The notes under the pieces: generated by a model
The model's database searches: none
What the model was told of the DNA's origin: nothing
Seen by the model: the letters and a program-made list of their open reading frames with translations, nothing else
Translations under genes and position numbers: made by a program
Shown here: piece by piece, positions 15,001 to 28,686 of the stretch
How positions within the stretch are numbered: position 1 is the stretch's first letter
How the letters are laid out: each line of letters starts with the position of its first letter
Source: Aphis gossypii
Taxonomy: Eukaryota; Arthropoda; Insecta; Hemiptera; Aphididae
Length of the DNA stretch: 64,000 nt
Direction of reading: 5' to 3'
Assembly: GCF_020184175.1 (NCBI RefSeq)
Contig: NC_065532.1
Span: forward strand, 40,692,287-40,756,286

Positions 15001-15428
15001 TATAAATGAAAATATGATTCTAAACTAAGTATAAGTATAGTTAGGTAGATTTGGAAGCATCTATTTATAAAAATAGTTCAACATATGTCATATAGAATAT
15101 TTATATTAATGTTAATGTTTTCTTAATTAGATAAGTTAAACTAATTTTTGGCAAAAATATCGAAGGTAATACCGGCATACCGTATAGTGGTGAAAATAGG
15201 ATCATGGTATAGATAACTTAAAACCGTAAAATGAGAATAAATATTTTGAAAATTGCATTGTGTATAGAAAAATTAGATAAAGATGATAGAGGAAGCTTCA
15301 AATTTCAACAATTAATATATTTTGAATTACCAAATTAATAATGAAGAAATATTTATACGTAAACGCGTTTGCGATAGCCGGAAATGTTGGAATACGTGGT
15401 CTGGACTCACTGCAAGAGCGTAGGCGCT
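12006..15428. other. AT-rich non-coding sequence
   Basis: No supported exon. The 69-codon open frame at 13294 matches no family I recognise and has no convincing splice context. The stretch may be intronic or intergenic. Confidence 0.4.
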
Positions 15429-16168
15429 AATCGTTGAAGTCAGTAGGGGGGGAAGAGAATCTTTGGTCTCAAAAAAAAAAATAATAATAATAATAATAAC
15501 TTAGGTATTAAAGATATGGTCTGATTTTTTCAATTTATATCTTAATTGTTGGGCGTATAGAAAACTATTCATGCAAAAAATAAGCCTCAATTTATCCGTT
15601 AGTTATTTTGAATAAAGTCAATAAAAACGATACTAAGGAAACATAATATCCTAGTTTTGATTATATTTTTATTTCGTCGCACTTTGTACAGCTATAATTA
15701 GTTAAAATTATTTTTCACATTATGTACTAATAACGTGTTAATAACGGTATTTAAAAATGGCAGATTTACTTTATATTATTGAAAATGAGTGACTTAGGAG
15801 AATAAGCCTCAAAAACTCAATCCCTAAAATTTTTTGTATAAGTATATACGTTTTAGGGTTTCATTTTTTATGCATATTCTTGAAGAAATATACATATACT
15901 GCTATAGAATTTTCATACTATATAATATTAGAAATTAGAAAATAGAACACAATTGTATTATGACTTGTTTTTCTCGTTCGTTGAATAATTTTCGTTTTTT
16001 TTTTTTTTAGTTTTATTGAAGTAATTTTATTTTAAACATTTGATCCAGTATAATTGTTTAAATGTTAAATAAAAAATTGGTTTAGAACTATTTAAATGGC
16101 GGGGGTATAATCTTTGATTCATCGATTCATGAGAAAAATCGTAGCCCCTCCCCTGACTTCTTCAATGA
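15429..16168. repeat. Possible degenerate inverted-repeat element
   Basis: A 'tcgttgaagtcag' plus G-run block near 15432 is mirrored by a C-run plus 'ctgacttcttcaatga' block near 16145-16168, with a three-base difference. This suggests the ends of a decayed element of about 740 bp. The ends are short and target duplications are not evident. Confidence 0.3.
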
Positions 16169-17009
16169 ATTTCCACTTCATGAATGTAAAACAATATTTG
16201 TTTTTATTTCAAAGAGTTAAATTATTGGAAAATATATTATTAGGGAAGGTACGACGTTATTACCGTAATATAAATTTATAAACCTAATCCCAAATATGAA
16301 ATAAAAAATTAATTCATTTAACTCTAGTACATAGTTGCGTAAGAATACGTTCGAAAAACTCTAAAAGCACTATTATATATTACAGAATACAGACGTGCGG
16401 ATTGTGTTGTATAATAGGGTTAGTGTGTAATCGTTTAAAGATACGAACTCCATTACATAGGAGCGGTGCGATAACGATGACATTTTCAGCGCGTACCTAA
16501 TCATCATCAAAACAACATAAAATAGACGCGAGTGTCGCGCGGAAAACCTTTCGGTATTTTAAAAACAGTTATAAATAATTTGTAATCAATCGTTTTCAAA
16601 GGCAAAACCATCGGCGTGGAAATCGCCGGCGAGCGTCTGAGAAAACGGTTAGCACAGCCGCAGAAGAAAAGTAGTAAAATCACTTTAGACTGCAGGACCA
16701 AGTCGCCGAAGGAGCGACGGCGGCGCAGCGTGCTTATTTCCCTGCCACGCCACGGCCCGGGACGGGACAGCGGCGGGACACGGTGCGACGTGCACCGTCC
16801 GAGTAGTAAACAGCCGCCGCCGGCGGTGCACGTGTGTATCGCGCGCCCCCGCCGTCGACTGGCCGGGACGGGGGCACGCGCGCGCGCCGAGAAAACCGCC
16901 ACCGCGGCCGGGGGGTTTCGGATTTCAGCGCGCACGGCGCGGCAACGTCGCCGGGAAAACGATGACGATTCCCGTATACGGCGGTAACCAAGGTAACGGG
17001 ATCGGGCAC

Positions 17010-17028
17010 GCCGCCGCCGCCGCCGCCG
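17010..17028. repeat. (CCG)n triplet repeat
   Basis: About six tandem CCG units inside the CpG island, in what would be the first intron of the minus-strand transcript. Confidence 0.85.
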
Positions 17029-17255
17029 TACACACGCGCAACAGCCACAGAGCGCGTACACACATGTCTGACGCTCTGATGTCAGTGTACAAGCGCACAC
17101 ACGCGCATACGCGCGTGCGCACGCCTCCGCCGCCGCCGTCGTTTGGGAATATTATTATTATTGTTGTTATTATTTTGGACGACGGCGATAATAATATCAA
17201 AAGACGAGTAAATCTCACGCGGTCGACGGCCGAAAATCTTTTTTGAAAAACTTAC

Positions 17256-17339
17256 CTCGGAAACGTGTCTGGCTCTGGCCCAATGTCCGCGGTTCGTGTA
17301 GTTCTCTTTGGTCACGAAATAGTCCATAAAATTGTTCAT
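17256..17339 (-). CDS. First coding exon (28 codons) of an unidentified gene
   Basis: Minus-strand ATG at 17337-17339 opens a 28-codon frame beginning MNNFMDYFVTKENY and ending ARARHVSE. It closes at a textbook donor GAG|GTAAGT at 17255. The CpG-island setting, start codon and strong donor together argue for a real first exon ending in phase 0. The N-terminus has no signal peptide or membrane segment and is rich in charged and aromatic residues. I do not recognise the protein. No continuing exon was found between 1 and 17,255, so the rest probably lies beyond the left edge. It could be an alternative first exon of the same gene as 32174-32215, since both end in phase 0. Confidence 0.65.
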
Positions 17340-19944
17340 TTTCTCGTCGACTGCACACTCCGCGCGAGTCGTATATATACGGCGGGTACACGTCCGAACC
17401 TGTGGCCGCAGTAGTATTTAATCCGACGACGGTCGTAGGCAGAGCTACGGCGAATATATTATTATAATATGATTTGGAGACGGACGCAGTCTCCTGCGCG
17501 CACGACGTGCGGGTCGTTGTTTTAAACAAAAACAGTACAACACGGTTACCGCGTTGTCGATGCTGCACCACGATGACGGCGGTAACGGCGCGATCGCACA
17601 GAGTACCAGAAAAACATTATTATTAGGTGTTGGGTCTCACGTGTGCCAGAAGTGTTTCGATACAATGTTTAAAGTATTAACCGTACGTATAAAACAATAA
17701 TTTCGTCGTAATCCGAACGCGAGTCCGTAGTAATTTTTTTTTTTTTTTTAAAGCACCGATACGTTATTAAAAAAAATTTAAAAAAAACATATAAAATATA
17801 TTAATAAAAAGTTCTCGTTACCAGCGTGCGTTTCGTTAAAACGTCGATATTAAAAAAAAATATTTTTCGTCTCGCCGGAATACGGTTTATCGTGTCTGAC
17901 GAACGACGATCGTTTGCAGAGTGTAAAAAAGTAGAAAAAAAAATATTATGTTATAATATATTAATGTATTTTGAATAAAACCGATCCGGGCAAACGAACG
18001 TCCGACACTCGCTGAGTGACCGGTGTCCGACGCGGCCGCCGCCGTCGTGTGTTATCTCGGAAGTGGTATAGTAGTAGAGTAGTGCGTGCGTGGTGCGGTG
18101 CTTGTGCGCGACGCGCCGCCGCCGCCGGTGGCGCGGTGCCTTCCTCGGCGGCCACCACACGTAGTGCCCAAATTATGGTTTATTGCACATACCGACATAC
18201 GCACAATATAATAATAAAAAATACTTTGCACACATTACAATGTAATTGCTTTATATATAATAGGTATATATTATATTATACTCTCGTAGGTCCGATTAAC
18301 GTCCTGTATATCATATTGAGAAAACTATTTAAATCGACACCGGTAAATAAGCATTTATCAGGTACGAGCCACCTGTAAAAAAGTACCCGTACACCTATGA
18401 AATCAAATATTTTAAAACAACACTAAGTCTTAAATAGTATTTGTATTTTATATAATACACCAGAAAAAAAAAATCAACAAAAGTAAATAAAACGAAGAAC
18501 GTTTTTTCAGTTACGTACCTACTATATGTGGTATTTGTGGACCGTGGTACTTGCAGCCGCACTATACCAGGTATTCGGTATACTATCGGTACAGGTGCGG
18601 GTCCAAAGGAGGATAGACTTACCGTAAACTATTACGTAATTAACATCAACAGTATATTTTTTATAAATCTTAAGTTGGATATTAGATCTCATATACGTTA
18701 TTGATGCTCCCCCTCGTTTCCATAAACATTTTCTGGTTTACCACCAATCTCGACATGGATCAGAGATGATCAAATGGCGGCCCCTCGACGAACTTTATCT
18801 GGCCCACAAACAAGTAATTGTTTTTAAATTATTTTTTTATTTTTTTTTTGAATTAAATTAAATTAGTTTTTCATAAATATTTTCATTTCATTTTTTTATT
18901 TTGCCTTGTATTTCTTTGTATAATATATATTAACATAATGTAGATATATATTACATTTTTGTCGCTCTGAAAACTCAATAAAAATATTAATTGTTGATTC
19001 CTGGTATACGGTATACCAAGTATAGAGTAAAACCATAAAATTTCAAACCGAAATTCGAGCCATGTGCGGTAGGTATCGCTAGATGCGCCATGCGCGGTGG
19101 GTTCACTTTATTTGCGAAATGCCCGTGTAATATTATTACAGCAAGTCCCCGAACAATAATAATGTAATGTAATTATTATCGTATAATATTAGAAACACAT
19201 GCACACTATTGCGTAATATTATGGTTATGGTAGGTATATTCGATAATCCGATTTTCGATGTATAAGGTATATCTATATAATACTATACAGATTTCTGATT
19301 ACAGGCAGTTTATTAAAATCGAACGGAAAATCACGGTCGGTCACTCTGTATAACACATATATAACATATTATTTATATATTATATTTATTGTAGTAGGAC
19401 GTATAATATTCTATTTAGCAGGTAAGACTAACATTATTCTATATAATCGAATTCAAATAATCGTTACGAATGGTATGCATACGCACAATATATTATTATA
19501 ATAATGCATAGGACTCGCCGTACTATTATTATTATTATTATTATACATAACCTAGGTACGAATTTACATCCCAAACGAGTGTGTATATCTGCTTATTATA
19601 TTCACGGCCGCTATTATATATAGTGCGCGTGTTCATTTAATATTATAAGGTATTCTCGTTTCGACTTTAGCTGTAGTGAGCTGTCAACGGGGTCAAACTC
19701 CTATACCTAATATAAAACGTACCTATATACCTCTACTAACGTTGGCGCGCGTTTTTGCAGCCGCCGAAAAACGACTATTATATTATTACTATTACTATTA
19801 TTATTACATGCAAACGACGGCCGTGGTGTTTGTTTTTTTTTTTATTGCCACCTCCGACAGAAATATTATTATATTATTATATTTATTATTGTTTTTGTTT
19901 ATGCTCGGCCTTGTTCGGATCGATGGCTTATGGTTTATGGCTAA

Positions 19945-19959
19945 GGGGGGGGGGGGGGG
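19945..19959 (+). repeat. Poly-G tract (15 G)
   Basis: An uninterrupted run of about fifteen G. Such tracts are rare in this AT-rich background and prone to length error in sequencing or assembly. Confidence 0.85.
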
Positions 19960-21060
19960 TGAGGAGACACAATGCGATTCTCCTGCTCGCGGAATAACCA
20001 AATAGGTACAATGCCATTTATCGATCATGCTCACCCCCTATTTTCTTTTATTGAAATTATGATTTTTTTGAAATTTGAAATTTCAATTGATGCGTATTTT
20101 CAAAATTTTTTTTTTTTTTTTTGAAATATTCGATTTTTTATACATGATTCAAAATTCGAATTAATATCTATTTATTTTTCAAATTATTGAACTATATGTA
20201 CCTTCTAAGAATATCAGTCCATGATAATAGATTAAAATGGATATAATATAGTCATATGGAGTCTATATGCTAATTTAGATGTACGAATACTATTTATATT
20301 TTATACCTAGCAGAACTCTGATGACAATCGTTTTATTTTTCAAGAATACCTAAACGGCTAAACGTGATTTAATTAAAGCGATCGTTAGGTATCAATTATA
20401 TTAAGATAATGCCTTGTAATAGTGGTGGTAACTGTCACCTTAATACTCACTAAATCGATATCAAATTAGGTACTTACTTATAATTTATTAATTCTTACAA
20501 AAAAATGTGTATACTTAGGATTTATTATTTCAGATTCCTTTACAAATTTGTATAGTATTACATACAATTATATAAATTACAAAATAATACGATATCATGT
20601 AATTTAGTATAGCCACAGTAAGAGTAGTGTAACGTGATATTTTTTTTCATGTTATTTGTATCCAAATACATAATATTATGTACACAAGTACACAATTATC
20701 CTGATGAATATTGGACAATAAAAACTCGCTATGCGTTTTTATTCCAAAATATGTATTGATTTTTTGATGTCGCTTACGTAAATTATGAGTGATTACTATG
20801 TGAGACACGAGTAAGATGGTTTTCAAAACATAATTAATCGATTTCACTTCGCACATATTAAACATTTACAATCATTAATAATTTCAATTGATTTAATATT
20901 TTAATTGTTAGTAATGTTAGTGCAGCATAATGACTATATAGTCTATATAGATAACCTAAAACTAGTCCAACTTAACAATTTTTAAATATTCTATTAATTT
21001 GTTTATAATAACATAAAATTATATAGAGCATAATTTCTAGAGTTTTATTACCTATAGTTA

Positions 21061-21125
21061 ATCCTATACATATATGTATATATGTATAATATATATATAT
21101 ATATATATGTATATTATATTATAAT
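21061..21125. repeat. AT-rich palindromic microsatellite
   Basis: Mixed (AT)n and 'atatgtatat' units, largely self-complementary. Confidence 0.75.
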
Positions 21126-24100
21126 TAATAAATAATATATACTTTATAGTTAATACAATTATTGCGAAAAGAATGTTAATACTAAAATACAAGCCATATC
21201 TACAAATCGTTAACCAACATAATTATATAAATGCTTTAACTCTTAAACTATCTAATTATTATATTATATTATAAAATATCTATAAATCGTTTACTGGCTG
21301 ATAGTTTTTTACATTACACCTAAAAGAAATTACTTATAATTATTTAAAGATGTCATATAACATCTGATATTGGGACTTAAGATAGTTATTATAGACATAT
21401 GTTTATAAATCTAAAATCATTAGTATTTGCTGAACAGATACTTGAATTTTATAAAACAAAAGTTTAAATATAAACTTTTATAAATTTTAAAAGAATTAAA
21501 AACAATACCTATATTTCAAAAACATAGCTTATTTTACTCATCAATCGCTATGTTTCAGTACTAGGTATAACAGTTCTACAGTTTACAAGACGTCAAGACC
21601 CCGAGTCCAGTAATTGCAATTATAAAATATGTATATATTTATGTTTATGTGTTGAATATAAGTACCTTACTATAAGTAAAGTACTCTAATAGTCCAACAG
21701 TTGTATGCATATTTTTTAGTGTATCTGGCATTTGCCGACTATAGGACACTATATAAGTAGTAATAGTACTTATTAAATTAAACGCCGGTCGTGCAATGAG
21801 TGCAACAAAATGTAATTAAACAAACATGACGTGACATTAAATTTCCTATATAATAATTTTCCTATATGAACATTTAAATAAATAGTTTCCATTTTAAACG
21901 TACACGATACGCGTACAAAATAAATCTACAAAGTAAATAAATAATATTATCCGATAATAAGTTACACCTAACTGGGTAAATAGATATCTACCCGTAAAAT
22001 GGTAAAATGTATAACGTTTAATTTCAAATATTATACATTTATACATTTAATTTTAACCGACAACGTTCCTTCGTAGGTAGGTATTATTTTCATAATAGTT
22101 ATGGGATTCGTGTAAAAAGGTTAACTTTCTACGTTAAAACTAAATTACATTAATGCCCGGTAATTTTAATTAACGTAATATGCATCTCTCGTGTTTTTTG
22201 CCATTTTAAAAATAGTTTGTAACTCGTGATCATGAATAATCAGATTACACAATGTTACACACAACTATTTTTTTTTAATTTCCTCGATTTAATTTACAGT
22301 CCGTGTAATTTGAATATTATTTTACATGGTACATAATATAAAATTAAAAATACATTTCTTTATATACCTACAGGCTATAGTAAGGTTAGGTATATAAGTC
22401 ATAAAGTCATAAATACAACTATATTTGCAATACCTTTTGTTTTTATCATTCATTTTTATGTCTTTTAACAGTTATAACCTCAGTTTGAAAAATAAGGATG
22501 TTAATTGACAATTAAGATATACTATTATAATACGTCATGTGTGATATTATATGTTATTATAATTTGCAAATCTAATATCAATATTTAAATAAAGAAACAT
22601 AGGTAATAGTATACGGTATATTCTATAGGTAAGATCCAAGAGGTATCTTCAAGACTAGGTATCTACTATCTACATATTATTATTATATTGTGTTTAATTT
22701 TTAAAAAACAAAAAAGTTTTTGAAGGGATTTTATTTAAAATATTTTCTTTACTTTCATCAATAATAATTTATCAAAATTATAAACTGTTAGTAAGCGTAT
22801 AAGTTGATACATTGTGTGTACATATAATATATAAAAATAAAATTTTAGTGTTGTAAAAATTAAAGCTTAATCTATTTTATATGATAAAAATATTAATTTT
22901 GTGATACTGCTTTACGCCTTTACGGTTGTATTAATATTCTGTATTGAGTCGAAATTTCGGTAACTACACTCTTTATAGTATGAATTGTACTTGCGCCAAC
23001 AGATGGCGCATAAAGTTGTGCTGAACGTATTTAAAAAGAAAATGCACAAATAGATATTATATAATAATGAATAATATTATAAAATAATAATGAATAAATT
23101 TAGTGCGACTACAAATACTACAATAGCACAACCTGGTTACCTATAAGATGTATAATTATTGATTACCTAGCTTAAATTACATGTTATAAAATAATATTTT
23201 TTTCTTTATTCGTAATTTTTGCAATATTCCTTAATAGCTACATTAATTTATAAATAATAAGTATTGCGTATATATTATACATTATTATTAACTTAATATG
23301 GTATTTATAAACTATTTTATAGTTTTCCAAATTATATATTTTTTTAAATAATTAAATATAAATTATGAATTTGATATTCGACAGCCAACGCCCAAGTCGG
23401 CTCAACAACACAAACTTGTATACCTGCTATAGTTAATATAGTGTTACTTACTAATACATACGACATACCTAGGTAAATATAATATTGACACTCAGTAAGT
23501 ATTTAACATTAGAATTGATTGGCTGTTTTTAAATATGGAGAAGACTGGAAGTAGATACCTATGTGTAGGTAAATGTACATCTTTGGTACCTACTTAATAC
23601 TTTAGAAGTTTAGAACAACTTAATAAAAATATAATATACCTGACATATTTGATCGTCGTTTAGATAGGACGTTGCCAGATTTATTTACTATTATGTATAA
23701 GTTCAAATTGAATATATTAAGTATATTGTATAAATGTTTTCTAAAAATAATTATAGTAACTTATAAATAATGTGTAGGCTTTCGGTATTAGAATATTTAT
23801 AGATGGCATTCGCAACAGAATTAATTTGTGATGTGATGGGTAGATGGGTAGCACACTAGCATTATATTAATGTAGGTTAATATAATCTAGGTAGGTATAC
23901 TATATTTTTCATTGTACACGGTTTAATGCAATTATTTCATCAAATGCATGACAACAAGACAACTTAATTAGTACATCAATTTCTTAAATTTTAATTTGTC
24001 CTGCGGGTAGATAATCTAGAAATGCATATATTACATTATAGAGTAGATGAATACACAATACACCATCCAATTAAGTATAATATACTATAGTGCAGTTTTT

Positions 24101-27100
24101 AGCGATAAGTATATTTTGTAAACATGATGGCATGCTGCAATACACTTAATTTTAATTATAAGTAATTATTAAAGCATTTTATTTTATTTCAGTTCATTAA
24201 TTAAATTATTATACGGTGTGTTTGTTAGTTAATACTTGTATATAAGTCTGTGTATCTTGTGCTTCGTTGTGTGTATGCCTACAGGCGCTGTTGCCAAAAC
24301 ATAGTAGGTAGGTTGGCCCGATGATCACAATATAGCTACTATTGTTTCTCTTAGTAAAGAGAAAATAAAAAACAATATTTTAAAATTAAAAACTATCACA
24401 ACGGTTTACTGCAGCATTAAAAATAGAATAAGACTGTTATTAATGTAACGACCAAAGTGTGTTTTTTTTTATATACATATTTTTACAACGCGGAGTATTT
24501 TAGACGAGTACAACAACCTATATAGGGAGATATATCAACGCTATTTTAAATATTGACAGACAAAAATATAAATCAACCTCGTTACTGTTGCTATGATATA
24601 TTGTATTGTAGGGATATATTTGGCATACCTACTCGTTGCAGTATTTCGTATTAATCAAACGTTTTACATCATCAATAACCAATTCCATTATCCGCTACAT
24701 AGTATATGAATATAATGCGACAATAAATATTTTGTGTACTAAGGCTAAACCATTATGCTTATAATATAAAAAATATTAAACGTCGTTTATTGATTTAAAG
24801 CACCACTATTGCTTCCCGTGCTTATAATAGGTAACCTATACTTATTATAGTATGTTCATTGATTCTAATACTTTAATGTTTAAGTGTAACCTGCAGGCTG
24901 CAGTAATAAACATTGAACATTTCTAAATAATACATATTAATATGCCGATTGTTGGTAAAATACAGTTACATACTACATACCAGCGATACATAATAATATA
25001 TTATATTAGTTAATGTAGACGTATATAACATATAGATATATAAAATAAAAATAAACTTAGTTACATAATATATATTATTTTATATTATATTACCTATATT
25101 AGGTATATCCTAAAACTATAACAAAAAAAAAAAAATCATAAAATTTGAGTTTTTTTTTTTAATTATTTATAGGTACCACTACCTATGACGTTCATAGACG
25201 TCCTTATATTTCTTATATAATTTATTAACTATAGAAATTAATTACTTATACCACCTATTTACTATTGGTTTGTAAACTCAATTAAACTTAGATCGAGTAC
25301 CTATAGTTAGCTTACAATAATTTCGGACTATTCAAATGTTGTTTTTAAGATGTTTTCAGTAAAGGAAACCGTCAACTTTTCATCCTTAAACATTTTTATT
25401 CTCAATTTAACACTCTAAAATCATATAGGAGGTACCTTAAAGAATTTAAATTATGAGTTGTTGAATAAGATTGTATATAAGTATACATTATTCGGTTAAT
25501 GCTTACAATCTGTTCTGAAATTCTTATACATTTTACTAATAATAATAATAATTAATAGGTATAGACTACAGTGTACGTATGCCGTGTACCGTATAAGTAT
25601 ATTGTACATATTATGATAAATATATATTAGCCTATTTTAGATAGATGTACTTGAATAGACAAACCGAAAAACAATTATATCTTACGATATTTTACAGAAA
25701 AGCCTTTTAAGACCTTATATATACTTTCATTGGATAACTTAAAAAACCCTATGCGTTTCTTAATAGTAATATCTTTTAGATTTAGAATATGATAAGTGAT
25801 TACATAAATATATTTTTTTATTTATTTTAGTCATATATAATGTTTGAACTATGGATTACATATTTACATATTTAATATCTATAATAAAATTAGTACATAA
25901 ATATATTTGTCATTTAAAAACGAGCACAATATAATATGCGCGGAAAGATGCTGCGTATACAATTTTTGTATAATATATACTAATAAAATTCTAAAATATA
26001 TCAAACCTATTCAAAGTTATATTTCTTAAAGTCTTTGTTTTCAACACTTCATTATATCATTATATTTTTAATAATTATTATTTATAAATACATTGGTAGA
26101 TATAACTAAACTACTTTTAGTTATAGTTAAGATGTAAAACTGAATGCTTAATATTACACTAGGTACTCTAAATAATATAAAGATAGGCACCTATCAGTTA
26201 ACACTAAAAACTTTGTTATACCTAGAAGTACAGTGTTTAAATCAATAATCCGTTCTAAATAATAGTACTGGAAATACGGAATATATGAAATTGAAAAATG
26301 GATATTACAAATTATATACATTTTTAGTTATCTACTATATGTCTTATATAACCTACATTGTAAAATGTAAGATGAAAAAAAATAAGACAGACTATAAATT
26401 ACAATACAGACAAATTAACTGGTAAATATAATAAAAATACATTTTTTCATAAAATATAAAATAAGTACATATATTATTATTTATCTATTGTTCTATCTAC
26501 ATTTTATTTGAATTTTTTGAGACTTCAACCCTATATTCTATCAAGACTAAGAGTGAAGAGTTAATATTTTTTGATTATCTAAAAGATACAGAAAATCGAT
26601 TTTTATGTTCACAATGAATGATTTAAAATACTTTAATTTAAAGTAATGTACTTGATAATTCGTTTTTTATAAAAAAAAAAAAAAAAAAATAGGCATGGCT
26701 AGTACGGTTAGTTATTTGTTGTGAAATAATTTGTGAACACTTTTATTTCATTATATAAATAATACTTCTAGGTTAAGATTAGGTAAAAGGATTTTTTAAA
26801 GGCTATAACACGATTTGGTTTTTTATAACCACTGATATACATACTTACACGACTCCGCAAATTCCATATTATAATATGAATAATGTATTGACATATTATG
26901 TACACGATTCCACATAATTTTAAATGCATACGATGCCATACAATTAATTACTCTTGTTTTTATAAATTGTAATTTTGAAATATTCAATTTCTTCTTGGTT
27001 GGTTAATATGGTTAATAAAACGTGCAAGTACTTTTATCTAGCGGCTACTTGACGTGATATTTTGATGCTATCCAATACTGCAGTGTACAATTATATTAAA

Positions 27101-27235
27101 CAAACATAAATAATTATAAAATTCACAAAAAAATGATCAGCTATTATTTAATACGAATTAAAACAATTTAATACAATTTAAAACATTTGTCATTATAAAA
27201 CAAATAAAAATATAATAACAGTTTTATTTGTTATA

Positions 27236-27344
27236 CACTAGAGCGATTTTGACGCGCGGTGAAAACGCGCGTGTATCAGCCGAGTACTGCGCGTTACCGG
27301 GTACCACCGTTGTACGCTTACCGCGCGCCAAAATCACTCGTGTG
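27236..27344. mobile_element. GC-rich miniature element with 24-bp inverted ends
   Basis: The left end (27236-27259, containing gcgattttgacgcgcgg) and the reverse complement of the right end (27321-27344, containing gtgattttggcgcgcgg) match at 20 of 24 positions. The 109-bp unit is CpG-rich in an AT-rich surround. Direct duplications at the flanks are not obvious. Its size and structure suit a MITE; the superfamily is unknown. Confidence 0.55.
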
Positions 27345-27999
27345 ACTCGGCTCTTACGACAATACAATATATTTTATTTTCGGAATGGCAATGTTGCCTT
27401 AAAAATTATGTGGAATCGTATATATATATGAAATTTGCGAAATTGTGTGTGTATATCACTACATCAGTGGCTATTAAAATCAACACGATTTCACATATTT
27501 GCGGAATCGTTCTCCACCGTTTTTAAAAGACTCAAGTCCATCAATAAAAACCGACATCTATAGCAAAATCAATGTCTTTATTTAATTATAAATGGTGTTT
27601 TGTTTTTTATTAATTCATAATAACTAGGTAATTAAGTTCTAAGACTTAAAGCTTGTTGAAAATAATTTATTTTTATTAAAATCTAACATAAATAAATAGG
27701 TACATTAAATCATTTTTGCTCTACTATCGAGGCAAAATCTGTAATATTATAGACCTCTTTAAAAGCGTGTTACAAAAAATAAATTTATTTTGTTTATGAT
27801 AGTTAAATGTACCTGTAATGGAATCTCATAATTAAAATTATTATACAAAGAAATTTGCTAACTGGTCGGTTTTGTCTTATTCCGTATTTCCTGACATAAT
27901 ATTAAGCAATAAACTAATAAGTAATTAAGACTTCTCAAAATATACCTTCAATATTTTAAGAATTATATGTTTGCAATAATATTACTAATTACGTATTAC

Positions 28000-28678
28000 T
28001 AGGGCTCAGATTTTAAAGCTTACCTAATAAACAACCAAAAAGGCACACGATTAATTTTAAAAAAAGAATCATAACCAAAATTCAACACGAACTAGTTATA
28101 GAAATGAATAAAAAAAATTTAAAAATTAATTTAAATTTAAAAAAAGAATTAAATACCGTGGATTGCTCTATATTTGCAGTAGTGAAAATAACTTTATTGT
28201 CCGACAGAATAATTATATATAATATGTAAAAAACGAACTTACTACATCTACTGAAGTAATAGGTGCATATTTCATACAAGAGGTTTCAAATTTTCAACAC
28301 TAAATTTTACATTTTTAAGTGGTTAATATCGATATTACAGGAATACTGACTGTATAGGTACTGCACTACTGCTGGCTATATTTAGATCGATAATCTATAG
28401 TCTATACGTTTAATAGGTACATTTAATATAAACAATCCGATAACGAAAACAATAATTTAATAACCACATTCTGGGTTTTTACATTTCCTATCAATTATTT
28501 TTTTTTTTTATTACAATAGTACAACAATTAAAAAATTCTCAGCTGGAATTATTGAAAAAAAGCAAAAATAAATTGATTTATTTGGAATCAGAATGACGTG
28601 AAACGAATTTATGTATAGAAATTAGATTTTTATCTTATGCATAAAAAAAGAAGCACATCCTTTAAAATCTGAGCCCTG
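28000..28678. mobile_element. Non-autonomous hAT-type transposon, 679 bp
   Basis: The left end (t)agggctcagattttaaag at 28000 is mirrored by the right end ctttaaaatctgagccctg finishing at 28678. Flanks are 'cgtattac' (27992-27999) and 'cttattac' (28679-28686), an 8-bp target duplication with one mismatch. An 8-bp duplication and a CAG...CTG-type end are hallmarks of the hAT superfamily. The inside is AT-rich with no transposase frame. Confidence 0.75.
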
Positions 28679-28686
28679 CTTATTAC

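Larger units (their letters stand above)
16430..18180. promoter_or_regulatory. CpG-rich island around a minus-strand first exon
   Basis: GC and CpG content rise sharply against an AT-rich background, with runs such as a CCG repeat at 17010-17028 and CACG/CGTG stretches at 17030-17120. The exon at 17256-17339 sits inside it, so the part to the right (about 17340-18180) is the likely promoter and 5' UTR for minus-strand transcription. Long open frames here on both strands arise from the lack of AT-rich stop codons and are not genes. CpG-dense promoters are plausible in hemipterans, whose genomes show sparse methylation; that role is inferred. Confidence 0.6.
18200..27235. other. AT-rich non-coding sequence with scattered repeats
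   Basis: No exon could be supported. A fragment at about 18765-18830 ('caaatggcggcccc' ... 'tctggcccac') resembles hAT-type repeat debris. There are AT microsatellites and a poly-G run. If the exons at 17.3 and 32.2 kb are alternative starts of one gene, this is intronic. Confidence 0.4.

Noticed and set aside
16507..17571. Several open frames of 85-197 codons on both strands in the CpG island
   Set aside because: They overlap one another in many frames, consist of Arg/Ala/Pro-rich low-complexity translation of CCG and CGTG runs, and match no family. Only the 28-codon segment with a consensus donor is kept.
17951..18378. Open frames in the GC-rich patch right of the 17.3-kb exon
   Set aside because: Composition-driven frames on both strands; more likely promoter or 5' UTR.
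19676..20034. Open frames of 76-109 codons with Tyr and Gly runs
   Set aside because: Generated by (TTA)n and poly-G repeats; no homology or splice context.
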